Source of the DNA: Pelagibacterales bacterium SAG-MED48
GTDB taxonomy: Bacteria; Pseudomonadota; Alphaproteobacteria; Pelagibacterales; Pelagibacteraceae
Direction of reading: 5' to 3'
Length of the DNA stretch: 64,000 nt
NCBI GenBank assembly: GCA_014653375.1
Contig: JACWEP010000003.1
Span: 32,756-96,755 of the forward strand
Each line of letters opens with the position of its first letter. Within the stretch, counting starts at the first letter, position 1. The translations under genes and the position numbers were made by a program. The notes beneath the pieces were generated by a model that worked only from the letters and a program-made list of their open reading frames with translations, searched no databases and was not told the DNA's origin. Shown here piece by piece: positions 34,904 to 43,733 of this stretch.

Positions 34904-35880
34904 TTAAAGCTATAAAGATTATTGCTATTATTTTTTTAATTTTATTTTTTAATAACCTTGTTAAGTCTGCTCCACTTTGTTCAACCGGAGAGCATGAGGA
35001 ACAGACTGTTAGTAGTAATGCCAATTGGGTTTTTTATGTTTGTAACTCAGCGCCAGAAATTTTAAAAGTTAAAATTAATGCAATATATTTGGTTGACTCT
35101 TATGCAAATGCAACAGCAATCTATACAAATGATGATAATAGTCTTAATGGTTGGACCGATTTAGTAACTGGATTGACTGATATAGCGTATAATATAAATC
35201 CAGCTATAGGCACATGGAGTAAGATAAGAGTATCAATTGATAGAGATTGGTATATTAAAGCTGAGTCAGTAACGACTTATAATGGAGATACTATAGACTC
35301 TGAAGATATGAGCACAGGTTCTCTAGTAAATGGAGTTACAGAACTAATATGCAGGACAAAGATAAATAGTCAAGCACTCGCAAATACTTCGTTAACTGGA
35401 GATGGTCATGGAAGTTTTTTGAATAATACCAATTCAGTTTCAGAGGAAATGTTGTTCCGACATAATGCTTTTAATTTTGAAGTATCAGGAGGAACTGGGA
35501 GCAATAATCAAACGCACTCAGGTGGAGAGTATCCTTATTTTTCAAAAATGACTTATACATATAACTCAAATAATATATCTTCAATTGAACATTATTTGAC
35601 TGACTCATCTGGAGTTTTAACTACAAAGTCTGAAAATGTAACGGGAGCTAATATAGATGCTACCTTTGTTGATCCATTGATAATATCTTCTGATACCAAC
35701 CAAATTTATACAATGAACATTGATATTTCTAAAGGTGTAGCGTTTGCTCACTATTATAAAAATTCTGGGAACTATTTTAATGATGGTAAATGTAATTTTT
35801 TATCACTCGGAATGATTCCGATTACTTTATCAGTTGAGCGAGAAGGTGATGACCTTTACATTATTGAAACATTAGATTAA
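34900..35880 (+). CDS. Unrecognised secreted protein paired with the barrel protein
   Basis: I recognise no family. The 326-residue product has a signal peptide (about residues 1-23, ending NNLVKSA) and a mature part rich in Ser, Thr, Asn and Asp with alternating beta-like patterns (ILKVKINAIYLVDSYANATA, FNFEVSGGTGSNNQTHSGG). Few cysteines are present and no membrane helix follows the signal. This looks like a periplasmic or surface protein. Start and stop overlap (ATGA) with the barrel gene, so translation is coupled. I infer a functional pair. Confidence 0.85.
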   Translation: MIKAIKIIAIIFLILFFNNLVKSAPLCSTGEHEEQTVSSNANWVFYVCNSAPEILKVKINAIYLVDSYANATAIYTNDDNSLNGWTDLVTGLTDIAYNINPAIGTWSKIRVSIDRDWYIKAESVTTYNGDTIDSEDMSTGSLVNGVTELICRTKINSQALANTSLTGDGHGSFLNNTNSVSEEMLFRHNAFNFEVSGGTGSNNQTHSGGEYPYFSKMTYTYNSNNISSIEHYLTDSSGVLTTKSENVTGANIDATFVDPLIISSDTNQIYTMNIDISKGVAFAHYYKNSGNYFNDGKCNFLSLGMIPITLSVEREGDDLYIIETLD

Positions 35881-36134
35881 TTCACATATCTCTTACAAAA
35901 GAAATAATTTAATTTAAATTTTATTAAATATCTCTACGCAAAAAATGTTAGGAGTAATAAAAGTAAAATTAATTTAGATTGTTGCTGAATTCAATATTTT
36001 GTTTTATGTCTTTATTTTAGGGTAACACTTGATTTAAGTCAGTTGTTTATAAATCTAAGATAGCTGGTTTGATCAAAAAAATATTTTATTTCGACAATAA
36101 AGATTTTAAAAATTAAAAATTTATTTATCAAAGA
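35881..36134. other. 254-base spacer without recognised gene
   Basis: AT-rich sequence between the end of the secreted-protein gene and the end of the M24 gene (convergent). I find no ORF above about ten codons with a plausible start, no GC-rich hairpin and no tRNA. It is long for this compact genome. Confidence 0.5.
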
Positions 36135-37286
36135 CTAAAGTACTACTAAATCAATTTTTTGCTTGCCCAATCTTTCATTACCATTTTCTGTAACTAGATA
36201 TGTTTCTCCTAGATTCATAGCTAAATTGTTATCTGAATCCATTAAGATCATGTGCATGAAGAAGACATTGCCTGGTACAATTTTGTAAGGATTACCAGTG
36301 TATAGCATAGGCCAGTCCATCCAATTAGGTGAGAAGGTTGAGCCTAAAGAATAACCACAAGCATTCATTCTTGCCTTATTAAAACCTAAGTCATCAAAAG
36401 TTTTAGCGTGCGTATTAAATACTTCTCCTGCAGTTTTACCTGGAACTAAAGTTTTTACACAATTTGTTAATGCCTCAACACAAGCTTCATGCATTTTTAT
36501 ATGTTTAGGATCTACTTTTCCAATAGGGATAGTTCTAAACATTGCAGAATGATAATGTTTGTAAGTTCCAGCCCATTCTAAACTTAATTGATCTGTATCA
36601 GACAAATTTCTTTTTTCTGACTGATATCTACAGAGTAAAGCGTTATCACCTGATCCAATGATATATTCATTTGCAGGATAATCACCACCACCTTCAAGAA
36701 CTGCTCTTTGCATTTCTGCTAAAATTTTTGCTTCGCTTGCTCCAGCTTTTGTGTATTTCCAAGCCTCATCAAGAGCTCTATCTCCTAGTTCTGCAGCTTT
36801 TTTAACATAAACTAATTCTTCATTTGATTTAATTACTCTTAATTTTGTTATGAGTTCTGATTGATCTTCAACACTACAATAATTGTCTAAAGATTTATTT
36901 AATCTTAAAGCGTTACGTCCGGTCATACCGTATGCTTCGTATTCAATACCAATATTTTTATCTTTTAAGTCAAGTTCATTTAATATTTGTTTAAGGTCAT
37001 CAGTTGGATTTATTCCATCTTTATCAACCCAAATTCTAATATCTTCAATATTAGATGTGTTTTGCGCTTGTCTTAAATCAGGTGCACGAGTTAAAAGAAC
37101 AACATTACCTTTTTGATCCAAGATGAGAGTTTGAAAAAAAACATATCCAAAAGTGTCGTATCCTGTAAGCCAATACATAGACTCTTGTCTAAACATTAAA
37201 AGAGCATCTAAATTTTGCTCTTTCATTGATTTTAGAACGTCTTGTTTTCTTTTAGAAAATTCTTCTGCTGTAAAATGCAATCCCAT
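36135..37286 (-). CDS. M24 (creatinase/aminopeptidase P-like) family protein
   Basis: A 383-residue protein with the two-domain creatinase/prolidase fold. The N-terminal domain has FRQESMYWLTGYDTFGYVFF near residue 33. In metal-dependent members the core motif is DxGxxxxxYxxDxTRT; here it reads EWAGTYKHYHSAMFRT, so the two Asp ligands are Glu and Ala. This resembles creatinase-type hydrolases that need no metal, rather than peptidases. Substrate unknown; a small amide or cyclic compound is plausible. It is the last gene of a six-gene operon and overlaps the hydratase gene by a TAATG. Confidence 0.85.
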   Translation of the reverse strand: MGLHFTAEEFSKRKQDVLKSMKEQNLDALLMFRQESMYWLTGYDTFGYVFFQTLILDQKGNVVLLTRAPDLRQAQNTSNIEDIRIWVDKDGINPTDDLKQILNELDLKDKNIGIEYEAYGMTGRNALRLNKSLDNYCSVEDQSELITKLRVIKSNEELVYVKKAAELGDRALDEAWKYTKAGASEAKILAEMQRAVLEGGGDYPANEYIIGSGDNALLCRYQSEKRNLSDTDQLSLEWAGTYKHYHSAMFRTIPIGKVDPKHIKMHEACVEALTNCVKTLVPGKTAGEVFNTHAKTFDDLGFNKARMNACGYSLGSTFSPNWMDWPMLYTGNPYKIVPGNVFFMHMILMDSDNNLAMNLGETYLVTENGNERLGKQKIDLVVL

Positions 37287-38062
37287 TAATGGATGATAGC
37301 TTTTGCTGAACCTAGCTTATCAATTTTACCCGCATACAATCCTTTACCGAGTATGGGAACAACACCAACTGTTGAACCAGTAAATACATAAAAATCTTTA
37401 TTAAGGTTTACTTTATCTTTCTTCAGTTTGTTTAGTACAAAACGAAGTGAATTTAGAGGGCTTATATAAACGGCTCCAGTATTGCCAGAGACAGTCTGGT
37501 TTATTTTTTTATTTGAAATAATTGTTTTAAGGTTGCCTATATTGATTTTTTTATACTTTTTCCTTTGTCCGATTAAAAATTTTACATTTGCACCAAAATC
37601 ACTGGATAAATCACCAAAAGACGTAACACCTTTTTTCTTTTGTCTATAACCCACAACTTCAATGCATGGTGCCATATAAGAAATATATTTTGAAATATTT
37701 TTCATAGTTATTGCTCCCTTTGATAGAAAGAAATTTTTCTTAATCAAGTAACAAACTTCTAGCTCTATACCTAAAGTAGATTTGTTAATTTTAACTTTTT
37801 TTCCACTTTTTAGAAAATTTCTTTTGTAAATAGATGCGTAAAAAGGTTCTTTTTCTTTTAATTTTTTCATTACAGGAATTCCTGTACCACCCGCTTTAAA
37901 CCCAATAATAGGTTCTTTAATTTTACTTTCACATAATTTTCTAAATTCATCAGCGTCAGTAAGTTTTTTTGTAATTTTTTGAGGTAGTGGTGAAATTATC
38001 TTGTTTTTTAAAAATGCATTAACAAGTTTGTCTGCTATTTTATTTTTTAAAATTTTATTCAT
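37286..38062 (-). CDS. 2-keto-4-pentenoate hydratase / FAH family protein
   Basis: A 258-residue fumarylacetoacetate-hydrolase-fold protein. The metal site is suggested by LGIELEVCYLI near residue 96, and APCIEVVGYRQ near residue 131 fits the MhpD-type hydratases; GSTVGVVPILGKGLY near the end is typical. Unusually rich in lysine. The substrate is unknown. It starts 9 bases after the M23 gene and joins the M24 gene with a TAATG. Confidence 0.82.
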   Translation of the reverse strand: MNKILKNKIADKLVNAFLKNKIISPLPQKITKKLTDADEFRKLCESKIKEPIIGFKAGGTGIPVMKKLKEKEPFYASIYKRNFLKSGKKVKINKSTLGIELEVCYLIKKNFFLSKGAITMKNISKYISYMAPCIEVVGYRQKKKGVTSFGDLSSDFGANVKFLIGQRKKYKKINIGNLKTIISNKKINQTVSGNTGAVYISPLNSLRFVLNKLKKDKVNLNKDFYVFTGSTVGVVPILGKGLYAGKIDKLGSAKAIIH

Positions 38063-38071
38063 GCAACTTTT

Positions 38072-38875
38072 TTATTTCAATACCGACATTGGATCAAGCC
38101 TTGTTTGAAACCAATTAACTCTAAAATCTAAATGAGGTCCAGTGGACCTTCCGGTAGAACCGACAGTTCCTATAACATCTCCTTGATTAATTTTGTCTCC
38201 AACGGAGACTAAAATATTTTCAAGGTGAGAATATATTGTTGAAATACCATGACCATGATCCATGATGATCGTGCCACCTGTATAATACAAATCATCTTCT
38301 GCCATTGTAACAACTCCAGCTCCAGAGGATTTTATCATAGTTCCTTGCTTTGCTGCTATATCTATTCCGTAGTGAGGCCACTTAGGTTTACCATTTAAAA
38401 TTCTTTGACTGCCATAGACACCACTTATAATTCCTTCAACTGGCATTATAAATTTATCCTTAAAAAAATTTAAATTAGAATTTATTGCTCTTGCTTCACC
38501 AATTGCATTATTTTCTTTTTTAATTCTTTTATAAACAGACTCAGGAGGGGTGACCTTACTTTCCTCAAGACCATCAATTCTTTGAATATTATATTTTCTT
38601 TTTAAAACTGTTTTTGTGATTATTATTTTTTTTTCATCTAATATTTTAGTAAAAGTTAAATCAAACTTTCTATCTCTATCAATTCCAAAAACAAAAAAAC
38701 CATCTTTAGATATTTTTACTTCTTTTTTGCCTACAATAATTTTTGCATTTGGATTTGTTTTACCAAGAATAAAGTGACCTTGAATAAATTTTCCTTTAAA
38801 TTCAATAGCATTAACCTGTGATGATGAAAAAATTAATAATACTAAAAGAAATCTATAAATTATTGAGCTGTCCAT
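38072..38875 (-). CDS. M23 family (LytM-type) peptidase, exported
   Basis: A 267-residue protein from ATG 38875. The start gives a good signal peptide (MDSSIIYRFLLVLLIFSSSQ); an open frame further upstream begins with TTG and lacks one, so I prefer this ATG. The C-terminal M23 domain has its zinc ligands in WPHYGIDIAA, IYSHLENI and PHLDFRV, all intact. It is expected to cut peptidoglycan cross-links in the periplasm, or act as a regulator of amidases. It overlaps the SDR gene by 16 bases. Confidence 0.9.
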   Translation of the reverse strand: MDSSIIYRFLLVLLIFSSSQVNAIEFKGKFIQGHFILGKTNPNAKIIVGKKEVKISKDGFFVFGIDRDRKFDLTFTKILDEKKIIITKTVLKRKYNIQRIDGLEESKVTPPESVYKRIKKENNAIGEARAINSNLNFFKDKFIMPVEGIISGVYGSQRILNGKPKWPHYGIDIAAKQGTMIKSSGAGVVTMAEDDLYYTGGTIIMDHGHGISTIYSHLENILVSVGDKINQGDVIGTVGSTGRSTGPHLDFRVNWFQTRLDPMSVLK

Positions 38876-39618
38876 CCACCATCTATTATTATTGATGTAC
38901 CTGTAATCATTGATGAAGCTGACGAAGCTAAGAAACAAACTGATGTTGCAACATCACTTTCTGATGCAACTTTTCCCATAGGGATATTTCCTAAAGCTAG
39001 TTTTTTAAACTTTTTATTCTTAAAAAAATTTTTAACCATTGGCGTTGCAACAAATGTTGGTGCAACTGAATTAACTCTAATATTTTTCTTTGCTAACTCT
39101 ACACCCATACCTTTAGTTAATCCCTCAATACCAAATTTGGTCATATTATAGACATTTCTACCACTCATACCAACATGGCCTAGTTGTGAAGATATATTAA
39201 TGATTGATCCAGGTCTTTTTTTATTTTTAAGCATTTTCTTTACTACAAGCTGAGCAACATTAAATGCAGCTTTAAGGTTTAAATCTACCAAGTAGTTCAT
39301 ACTTTGTTGTTTAATTTTTTCAAAAGGTTCTGGAATATTAGTACCTGCGTTATTCACAAGTACATCAATAATTTTTATTTTTTCTATTTTTTGCTTTAAA
39401 TCATTATAATTTATTACATCACAATGAACTTTAACAATTTTACCTTTTATTTTTTTTATTTCTTTTTCTAATTTATCTAAATCAGCTGAAGTTCTACTAA
39501 GAGCAATGATGGTTGCGCCAGCTTCTGCTAAAGCAATAGAGCAAGCTCTACCCAAGCCTTTACCAGCACCTGTAACAAGTGCATATTTGTTTTTTAAATT
39601 AATTTTTTGTAAATACAT
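38860..39618 (-). CDS. Short-chain dehydrogenase/reductase
   Basis: A 252-residue classical SDR. The cofactor loop TGAGKGLGRA starts at residue 16, NNAGTN near 90, catalytic Ser in INISSQLGH, and YNMTKFG holds the YxxxK pair. The C-terminal GTSIIIDGGWTAQ fits NAD(P)-dependent polyol or gluconate 5-dehydrogenase-type enzymes. Substrate unknown. It joins the TerC gene by TAATG. Confidence 0.9.
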   Translation of the reverse strand: MYLQKINLKNKYALVTGAGKGLGRACSIALAEAGATIIALSRTSADLDKLEKEIKKIKGKIVKVHCDVINYNDLKQKIEKIKIIDVLVNNAGTNIPEPFEKIKQQSMNYLVDLNLKAAFNVAQLVVKKMLKNKKRPGSIINISSQLGHVGMSGRNVYNMTKFGIEGLTKGMGVELAKKNIRVNSVAPTFVATPMVKNFFKNKKFKKLALGNIPMGKVASESDVATSVCFLASSASSMITGTSIIIDGGWTAQ

Positions 39619-40211
39619 TAAAGAAACAATATTTTAATATCTGTATAAATCAACTCTACAGCGACTACTAAAATTGCAATTAATCCAGCCCAAGCTATCC
39701 ATTTATACTCTTTAATCCATCTTGATATTAAATTTGCTGCTGTAGCCATTAATACAATTGATAAAACTAATCCAAAAATTAGCAGAGTATAATGATCTCC
39801 TGCAGCACCGGCCACACCTAAAACATTATCTAAACTCATTGTAAAATCAGCAAGCAAAACTGTCCATATAGCTTTCATAAAACTAGAATTATCTACATTT
39901 ATATCTTCTTCACTAGAGTTACCCTTGATGACATCGGTATAAAGTTTGTAAATTATATAAAGTAGAAGTAATCCACCAATTAATCTTAGACCTGTAATTT
40001 GCAGCAGGTAAGCAGTTAACATGGTTAGGATAATTCTTAAAATTACAGCACCACCTATACCCCAAAAAATTACTTTTTTTCTTTGTTCTACTGGAAATTT
40101 AGATGCAACCATGCCAATAATAATTGCATTGTCTCCTGCAAGCACTAAATCGATAAAAATGATCTGACCTAAAATTGTTAATTGTTCCGGTGTAATTAAT
40201 TCTGCAAACAT
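39618..40211 (-). CDS. TerC family membrane protein
   Basis: A 197-residue protein with about six helices. Signature acidic motifs in helices are DLVLAGDNAIIIGM near residue 21 and ADFTMSLDNVLGVAGAA near residue 119, the TerC/Alx layout proposed to move manganese or other divalent metal ions. It is co-transcribed with a GMC oxidoreductase (TAATG junction). Confidence 0.9.
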   Translation of the reverse strand: MFAELITPEQLTILGQIIFIDLVLAGDNAIIIGMVASKFPVEQRKKVIFWGIGGAVILRIILTMLTAYLLQITGLRLIGGLLLLYIIYKLYTDVIKGNSSEEDINVDNSSFMKAIWTVLLADFTMSLDNVLGVAGAAGDHYTLLIFGLVLSIVLMATAANLISRWIKEYKWIAWAGLIAILVVAVELIYTDIKILFL

Positions 40212-41806
40212 TAATGCTCTAGTATCATATCTGCACCTTTTTCAGCAATCATTATTGTTGGTGCATTAGTGTTACCAGAGGTTATATTTGGCATGATTGA
40301 TGCATCTATAACTCTAAGATTTTTTATACCTTTAACTTTTAATTTTTCATCAACTACAGCCATATCATCTTGACCCATTTTACATGTTCCAACAGGGTGG
40401 AATATTGTTTGAGCATAATTAGATGCTTCTTTAACTAAATCTTCATCATCCTTAATACTTACCCCAGGTCTATATTCTTCAGGTGCGTATCTTTTAAAAG
40501 TTTCAGATTCTAATATGATTTTTCTTGTCAATTTAAGTCCTCTTGCAGCCACCATTCTATCATGATCAGTTGATAAATAATTTTGTTTTATTTTTGCATA
40601 AACCCTTGAGTCTTTATCTACAATGCTAACATGACCTCTGCTTGTAGGTCTTATATTAGAAACAGTGGGGGTGAATGCATGAAAATCATGATTTTTAGTG
40701 GCACCTAGTGTATCCATACTCATTGGCTGAACATGCCACTGTAGGTCAGGAAGTTCTAAAGAAGGATCACTTTTGGCAAACATACAAAGTTGACTTGCAC
40801 CCATAGTCATTGGACCACTTCTTTTAAATATATATTCTAACCCAATCATTAAATTTCCAAACAAACTGTTAATTTTTTTGTTAAGAGATTTAATTCCATT
40901 AATTTTATAAATAGGTCTTAACATTAAATGATCGTGTAGATTTTCACCTACACCATTTAAATTATGGACTAAATCAATACCTAATTTTTTTAACTTTTCA
41001 GGGTTACCAATTCCTGATACTTGTAAAATTTGAGGTGAGCCAATAGTACCTGATGTTAAAATAATTTCTCTATTAGCTGTTACTTTTTTTATTTCATCAC
41101 CTTGCCAAAATTCTACTTCTTTTGCTGTTTTATTTTCAAAGTTTATTTTTTTAATATGTGCTTTAGTAACAATCTTTAAGTTCTTTCTGTGTTTGATAGG
41201 ATTTAAATATCCAACAGAAGTACTACATCTAAAACCATCTTTTTGTGTTACTTGGAAATATCCACATCCATGATTATCACCTGTATTAAAATCTTTTGTT
41301 TTTGGTATGCCAAATTCTTCAGCTGCATTTTGAAATTCATCCAATAATGGAAGATGTATTCTTTGATCAGAAACAGACAAAGGTCCATTAACACCATGAA
41401 ACTCACTTTTACCTCTTTCTTGATTTTCAGCTTTAATAAAATAAGGTAAAACATCGTCCCATCCCCAACCAGTATTTCCCGATTGTCTCCAAAGATCATA
41501 ATCTCGATGTTGTCCTCTAATATATAGCAATCCATTTATTGATGAGCTTCCTCCCAAAGTTTTTCCTCTTGGATATCTTATAGAAATATTGTTCATACTT
41601 TCATCTGGTTCAGTTCGATAGCACCAATCGGTATTAGGATTATGCATTGTTTTAAAGTATCCAACTGGAATATGGATCCATGGGTTATTATCATTTCCTC
41701 CAGCCTCTAAAAGTAACACCTTGTTACTTGGATTTTCAGACAATCTGTTAGCTAAAACACATCCAGCTGATCCAGCTCCTAATATTATAAAATTAAAGTT
41801 TTCCAT
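40211..41806 (-). CDS. GMC family flavin oxidoreductase, choline dehydrogenase-like
   Basis: A 531-residue GMC enzyme. FAD loop ILGAGSAGCVLANRL at the start, GKTLGGSSSINGLLYIRG near residue 80, TSGTIGSPQILQVSGIG near residue 250, and FHPVGTCKMG with catalytic His near residue 466. BetA (choline dehydrogenase) is the closest well-known type, but no betB lies nearby, so other alcohols are possible. It is the first gene of a six-gene minus-strand operon, divergent from a TRAP transporter by 149 bases. Confidence 0.9.
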   Translation of the reverse strand: MENFNFIILGAGSAGCVLANRLSENPSNKVLLLEAGGNDNNPWIHIPVGYFKTMHNPNTDWCYRTEPDESMNNISIRYPRGKTLGGSSSINGLLYIRGQHRDYDLWRQSGNTGWGWDDVLPYFIKAENQERGKSEFHGVNGPLSVSDQRIHLPLLDEFQNAAEEFGIPKTKDFNTGDNHGCGYFQVTQKDGFRCSTSVGYLNPIKHRKNLKIVTKAHIKKINFENKTAKEVEFWQGDEIKKVTANREIILTSGTIGSPQILQVSGIGNPEKLKKLGIDLVHNLNGVGENLHDHLMLRPIYKINGIKSLNKKINSLFGNLMIGLEYIFKRSGPMTMGASQLCMFAKSDPSLELPDLQWHVQPMSMDTLGATKNHDFHAFTPTVSNIRPTSRGHVSIVDKDSRVYAKIKQNYLSTDHDRMVAARGLKLTRKIILESETFKRYAPEEYRPGVSIKDDEDLVKEASNYAQTIFHPVGTCKMGQDDMAVVDEKLKVKGIKNLRVIDASIMPNITSGNTNAPTIMIAEKGADMILEH

Positions 41807-41955
41807 TAGTTTAAATATTTATAGTGGGTAAAATTAAAAATACTAGTGTTAGCGATGTTAATGAATGTAAAATTTATTATATTAGCTCTTGTTAAACTTT
41901 TTAAAATTTGAGAGGCTACTTCTTTTATAAAAAACAATGAGAGGGAAAATATAAT

Positions 41956-43053
41956 ATGAAAAAAATCATATCATTAGTTGTGGGAACTCTTCTTTTAACT
42001 GTTATGACAGTTACAGGAGCTAATTCTGCACAAACTCTTAAGTGTCAAACTGTAATTAGTGCAAAAGCTGATGAAGTGAAAATGTTAAAAGATTTCACTG
42101 ACACAGTAACTGAACTAACACAAGGTTCACTTAAGTTTGAAATTATGCCAGCTGGCGCAGTAGTAGGTGTGAAGGAAACTTTAGATGCAGTTGATAAAGG
42201 TCTTATCGATTGTGGTTTTGCTTGGACTCACTATTGGTCAGGTGATCACCCAGCAGCTATGTTATTTGGTTCGCCAGTAGCTGGCGCAGGTGTTGGTATT
42301 GATAACATCGCATTTTTATCTTGGTTCCAATATGGTGGTGGTAAAGAACTTTACGACCAACTATGGTCTGAGATGGGAAGAGACATCAAAGGATTTATGT
42401 TACAACCAGTAGGTCCAGAAGCTTTAGGTTGGTTCAAAGAACCAATTAATAGCATGGCTGACTTTAGAAAGTACAAGTTCAGAACTCCTCCAGGAATTCC
42501 AGGACAAACTTATAAAGATATTGGTGTAGCTTCTGTTGCAATGGGTGGTGGAGATATTCTACCAGCTCTTGAAGCAGGAACAATTGATGCTGCTGAATGG
42601 TGTTGTCCAAAACCAGACATGACATTTGGTTTCCAAAAAGTTCTAAAACATTACTACCTACAAGGTCTTCACCAAGTAGTAGTAAATGCTGACTTCTATA
42701 TCACAGGCTCTAAGTACAAGAAAATGTCTGCTATTGAGAAGAAAGCTTTAGAAGTTGCTGCGAATGCATCTCTATCAAAATCAATGAGTTACAGAATATA
42801 CGAAAATGGAAAAGCTCTTGCTGAGTTAACTGGAAAACATGGTGTAATTTTACACGATACTCCAGCTGACTATTTCCCTGCGTATATGGCTGCAGCAAAA
42901 GCTAGTCTAGAGAAGAATGCTGCAAAGAATAAATTCTTTGCTCAAGTATGGCAATCTCAAAAAGACTTTGCTGATATTGCAGTACCATTTTGGTCTGGAT
43001 CTCAAATGTCAAATGCTAAGCTAGGAATGGCTCACGCAGAAACATTAAAATAG
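41956..43053 (+). CDS. TRAP transporter solute-binding protein (DctP type)
   Basis: A 365-residue periplasmic binding protein with signal peptide (MKKIISLVVGTLLLTVMTVT, cleavage likely after NSA). RTPPGIPGQTYKDIG near residue 173 carries the family arginine, and GTIDAAEWCCPKPDMTFGFQ lies near residue 208. Length and these motifs resemble the TakP branch that binds 2-oxo acids, though sugar acids are possible. A strong hairpin sits between this gene and the permease genes. Confidence 0.92.
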   Translation: MKKIISLVVGTLLLTVMTVTGANSAQTLKCQTVISAKADEVKMLKDFTDTVTELTQGSLKFEIMPAGAVVGVKETLDAVDKGLIDCGFAWTHYWSGDHPAAMLFGSPVAGAGVGIDNIAFLSWFQYGGGKELYDQLWSEMGRDIKGFMLQPVGPEALGWFKEPINSMADFRKYKFRTPPGIPGQTYKDIGVASVAMGGGDILPALEAGTIDAAEWCCPKPDMTFGFQKVLKHYYLQGLHQVVVNADFYITGSKYKKMSAIEKKALEVAANASLSKSMSYRIYENGKALAELTGKHGVILHDTPADYFPAYMAAAKASLEKNAAKNKFFAQVWQSQKDFADIAVPFWSGSQMSNAKLGMAHAETLK

Positions 43054-43071
43054 TATCAAGAATACTTTTAT

Positions 43072-43097
43072 AAAGCGGGCAATTACTTGCCCGCTTT
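43072..43097 (+). terminator. Hairpin between TRAP binding-protein and permease genes
   Basis: Perfect 11-bp arms AAAGCGGGCAA (43072-43082) and TTGCCCGCTTT (43087-43097) around a TTAC loop, then more T residues. As a partial terminator or 3' stabiliser it would give more binding protein than permease. Confidence 0.85.
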
Positions 43098-43118
43098 TTA
43101 TTTAACTCAAATTTTTTT

Positions 43119-43733
43119 ATGGCAGAAGAACCAGGAAAATTAGATATAACCGATGAAATGATCGCTGAGAGGCGAGGTGGTTCTGGTCCAATGCCTAAGG
43201 ATATGCCAAAATGGATGGCATCTACAATTACAAAAATAGACTTATTTAGTAAAAGGATCGGTAATGTTGTTTGTTGGATAACAATACCTTTAATCTTGGC
43301 TATGACTTACGAAGTTTTAGCTAGAAAATTATTCACAGCACCTACGATGTGGGCATATGACATGAGTAGATTTATGTATGGTGCTTTATTTATGTTAGGT
43401 GCTGGTTACGCATTATCAAAAGGTGTTCATATAAGAGCAGATTTTTTATATCGAAATTTTAAAACAAAAACTCAGGGCAGGATTGATTTTTGGTTATACT
43501 TATTATTTTATTTTCCTGGTTTAATAGTATTTCTTTATATGACCACTGGATTTGTTCAGGAGTCAATCATGAGAGGTGAAAGAGGAATGGATACTGCATG
43601 GATGCCCTACATGTGGCCTATTAAAGCCTCCTTATGGTTTGGAATAGTTTTTTTACTTATACAGGGTGTTTCAGAATTACTTAAAAGTTATTGGGCTGCT
43701 ACTAGAGGTCTGTGGCCAGGAGCAAAAGAATAA
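43119..43733 (+). CDS. TRAP transporter small permease subunit (DctQ type)
   Basis: A 204-residue protein with a long polar N-terminal part (first 40 residues) and four helices. VLARKLFTAPTMWAYDMSRF near residue 66 is the DctQ hallmark. It works with the binding protein and DctM for sodium-driven import. It abuts the large permease gene directly (no gap). Confidence 0.93.
   Translation: MAEEPGKLDITDEMIAERRGGSGPMPKDMPKWMASTITKIDLFSKRIGNVVCWITIPLILAMTYEVLARKLFTAPTMWAYDMSRFMYGALFMLGAGYALSKGVHIRADFLYRNFKTKTQGRIDFWLYLLFYFPGLIVFLYMTTGFVQESIMRGERGMDTAWMPYMWPIKASLWFGIVFLLIQGVSELLKSYWAATRGLWPGAKE

Noticed and set aside
36135..37286. DMSP lyase DddP as the identity of the M24 gene
   Set aside because: DddP is longer and keeps the metal-binding aspartates, which are replaced here.
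38072..38938. Upstream TTG start for the M23 peptidase
   Set aside because: It would put 21 polar residues before the signal peptide; the ATG at 38875 gives a normal signal sequence.
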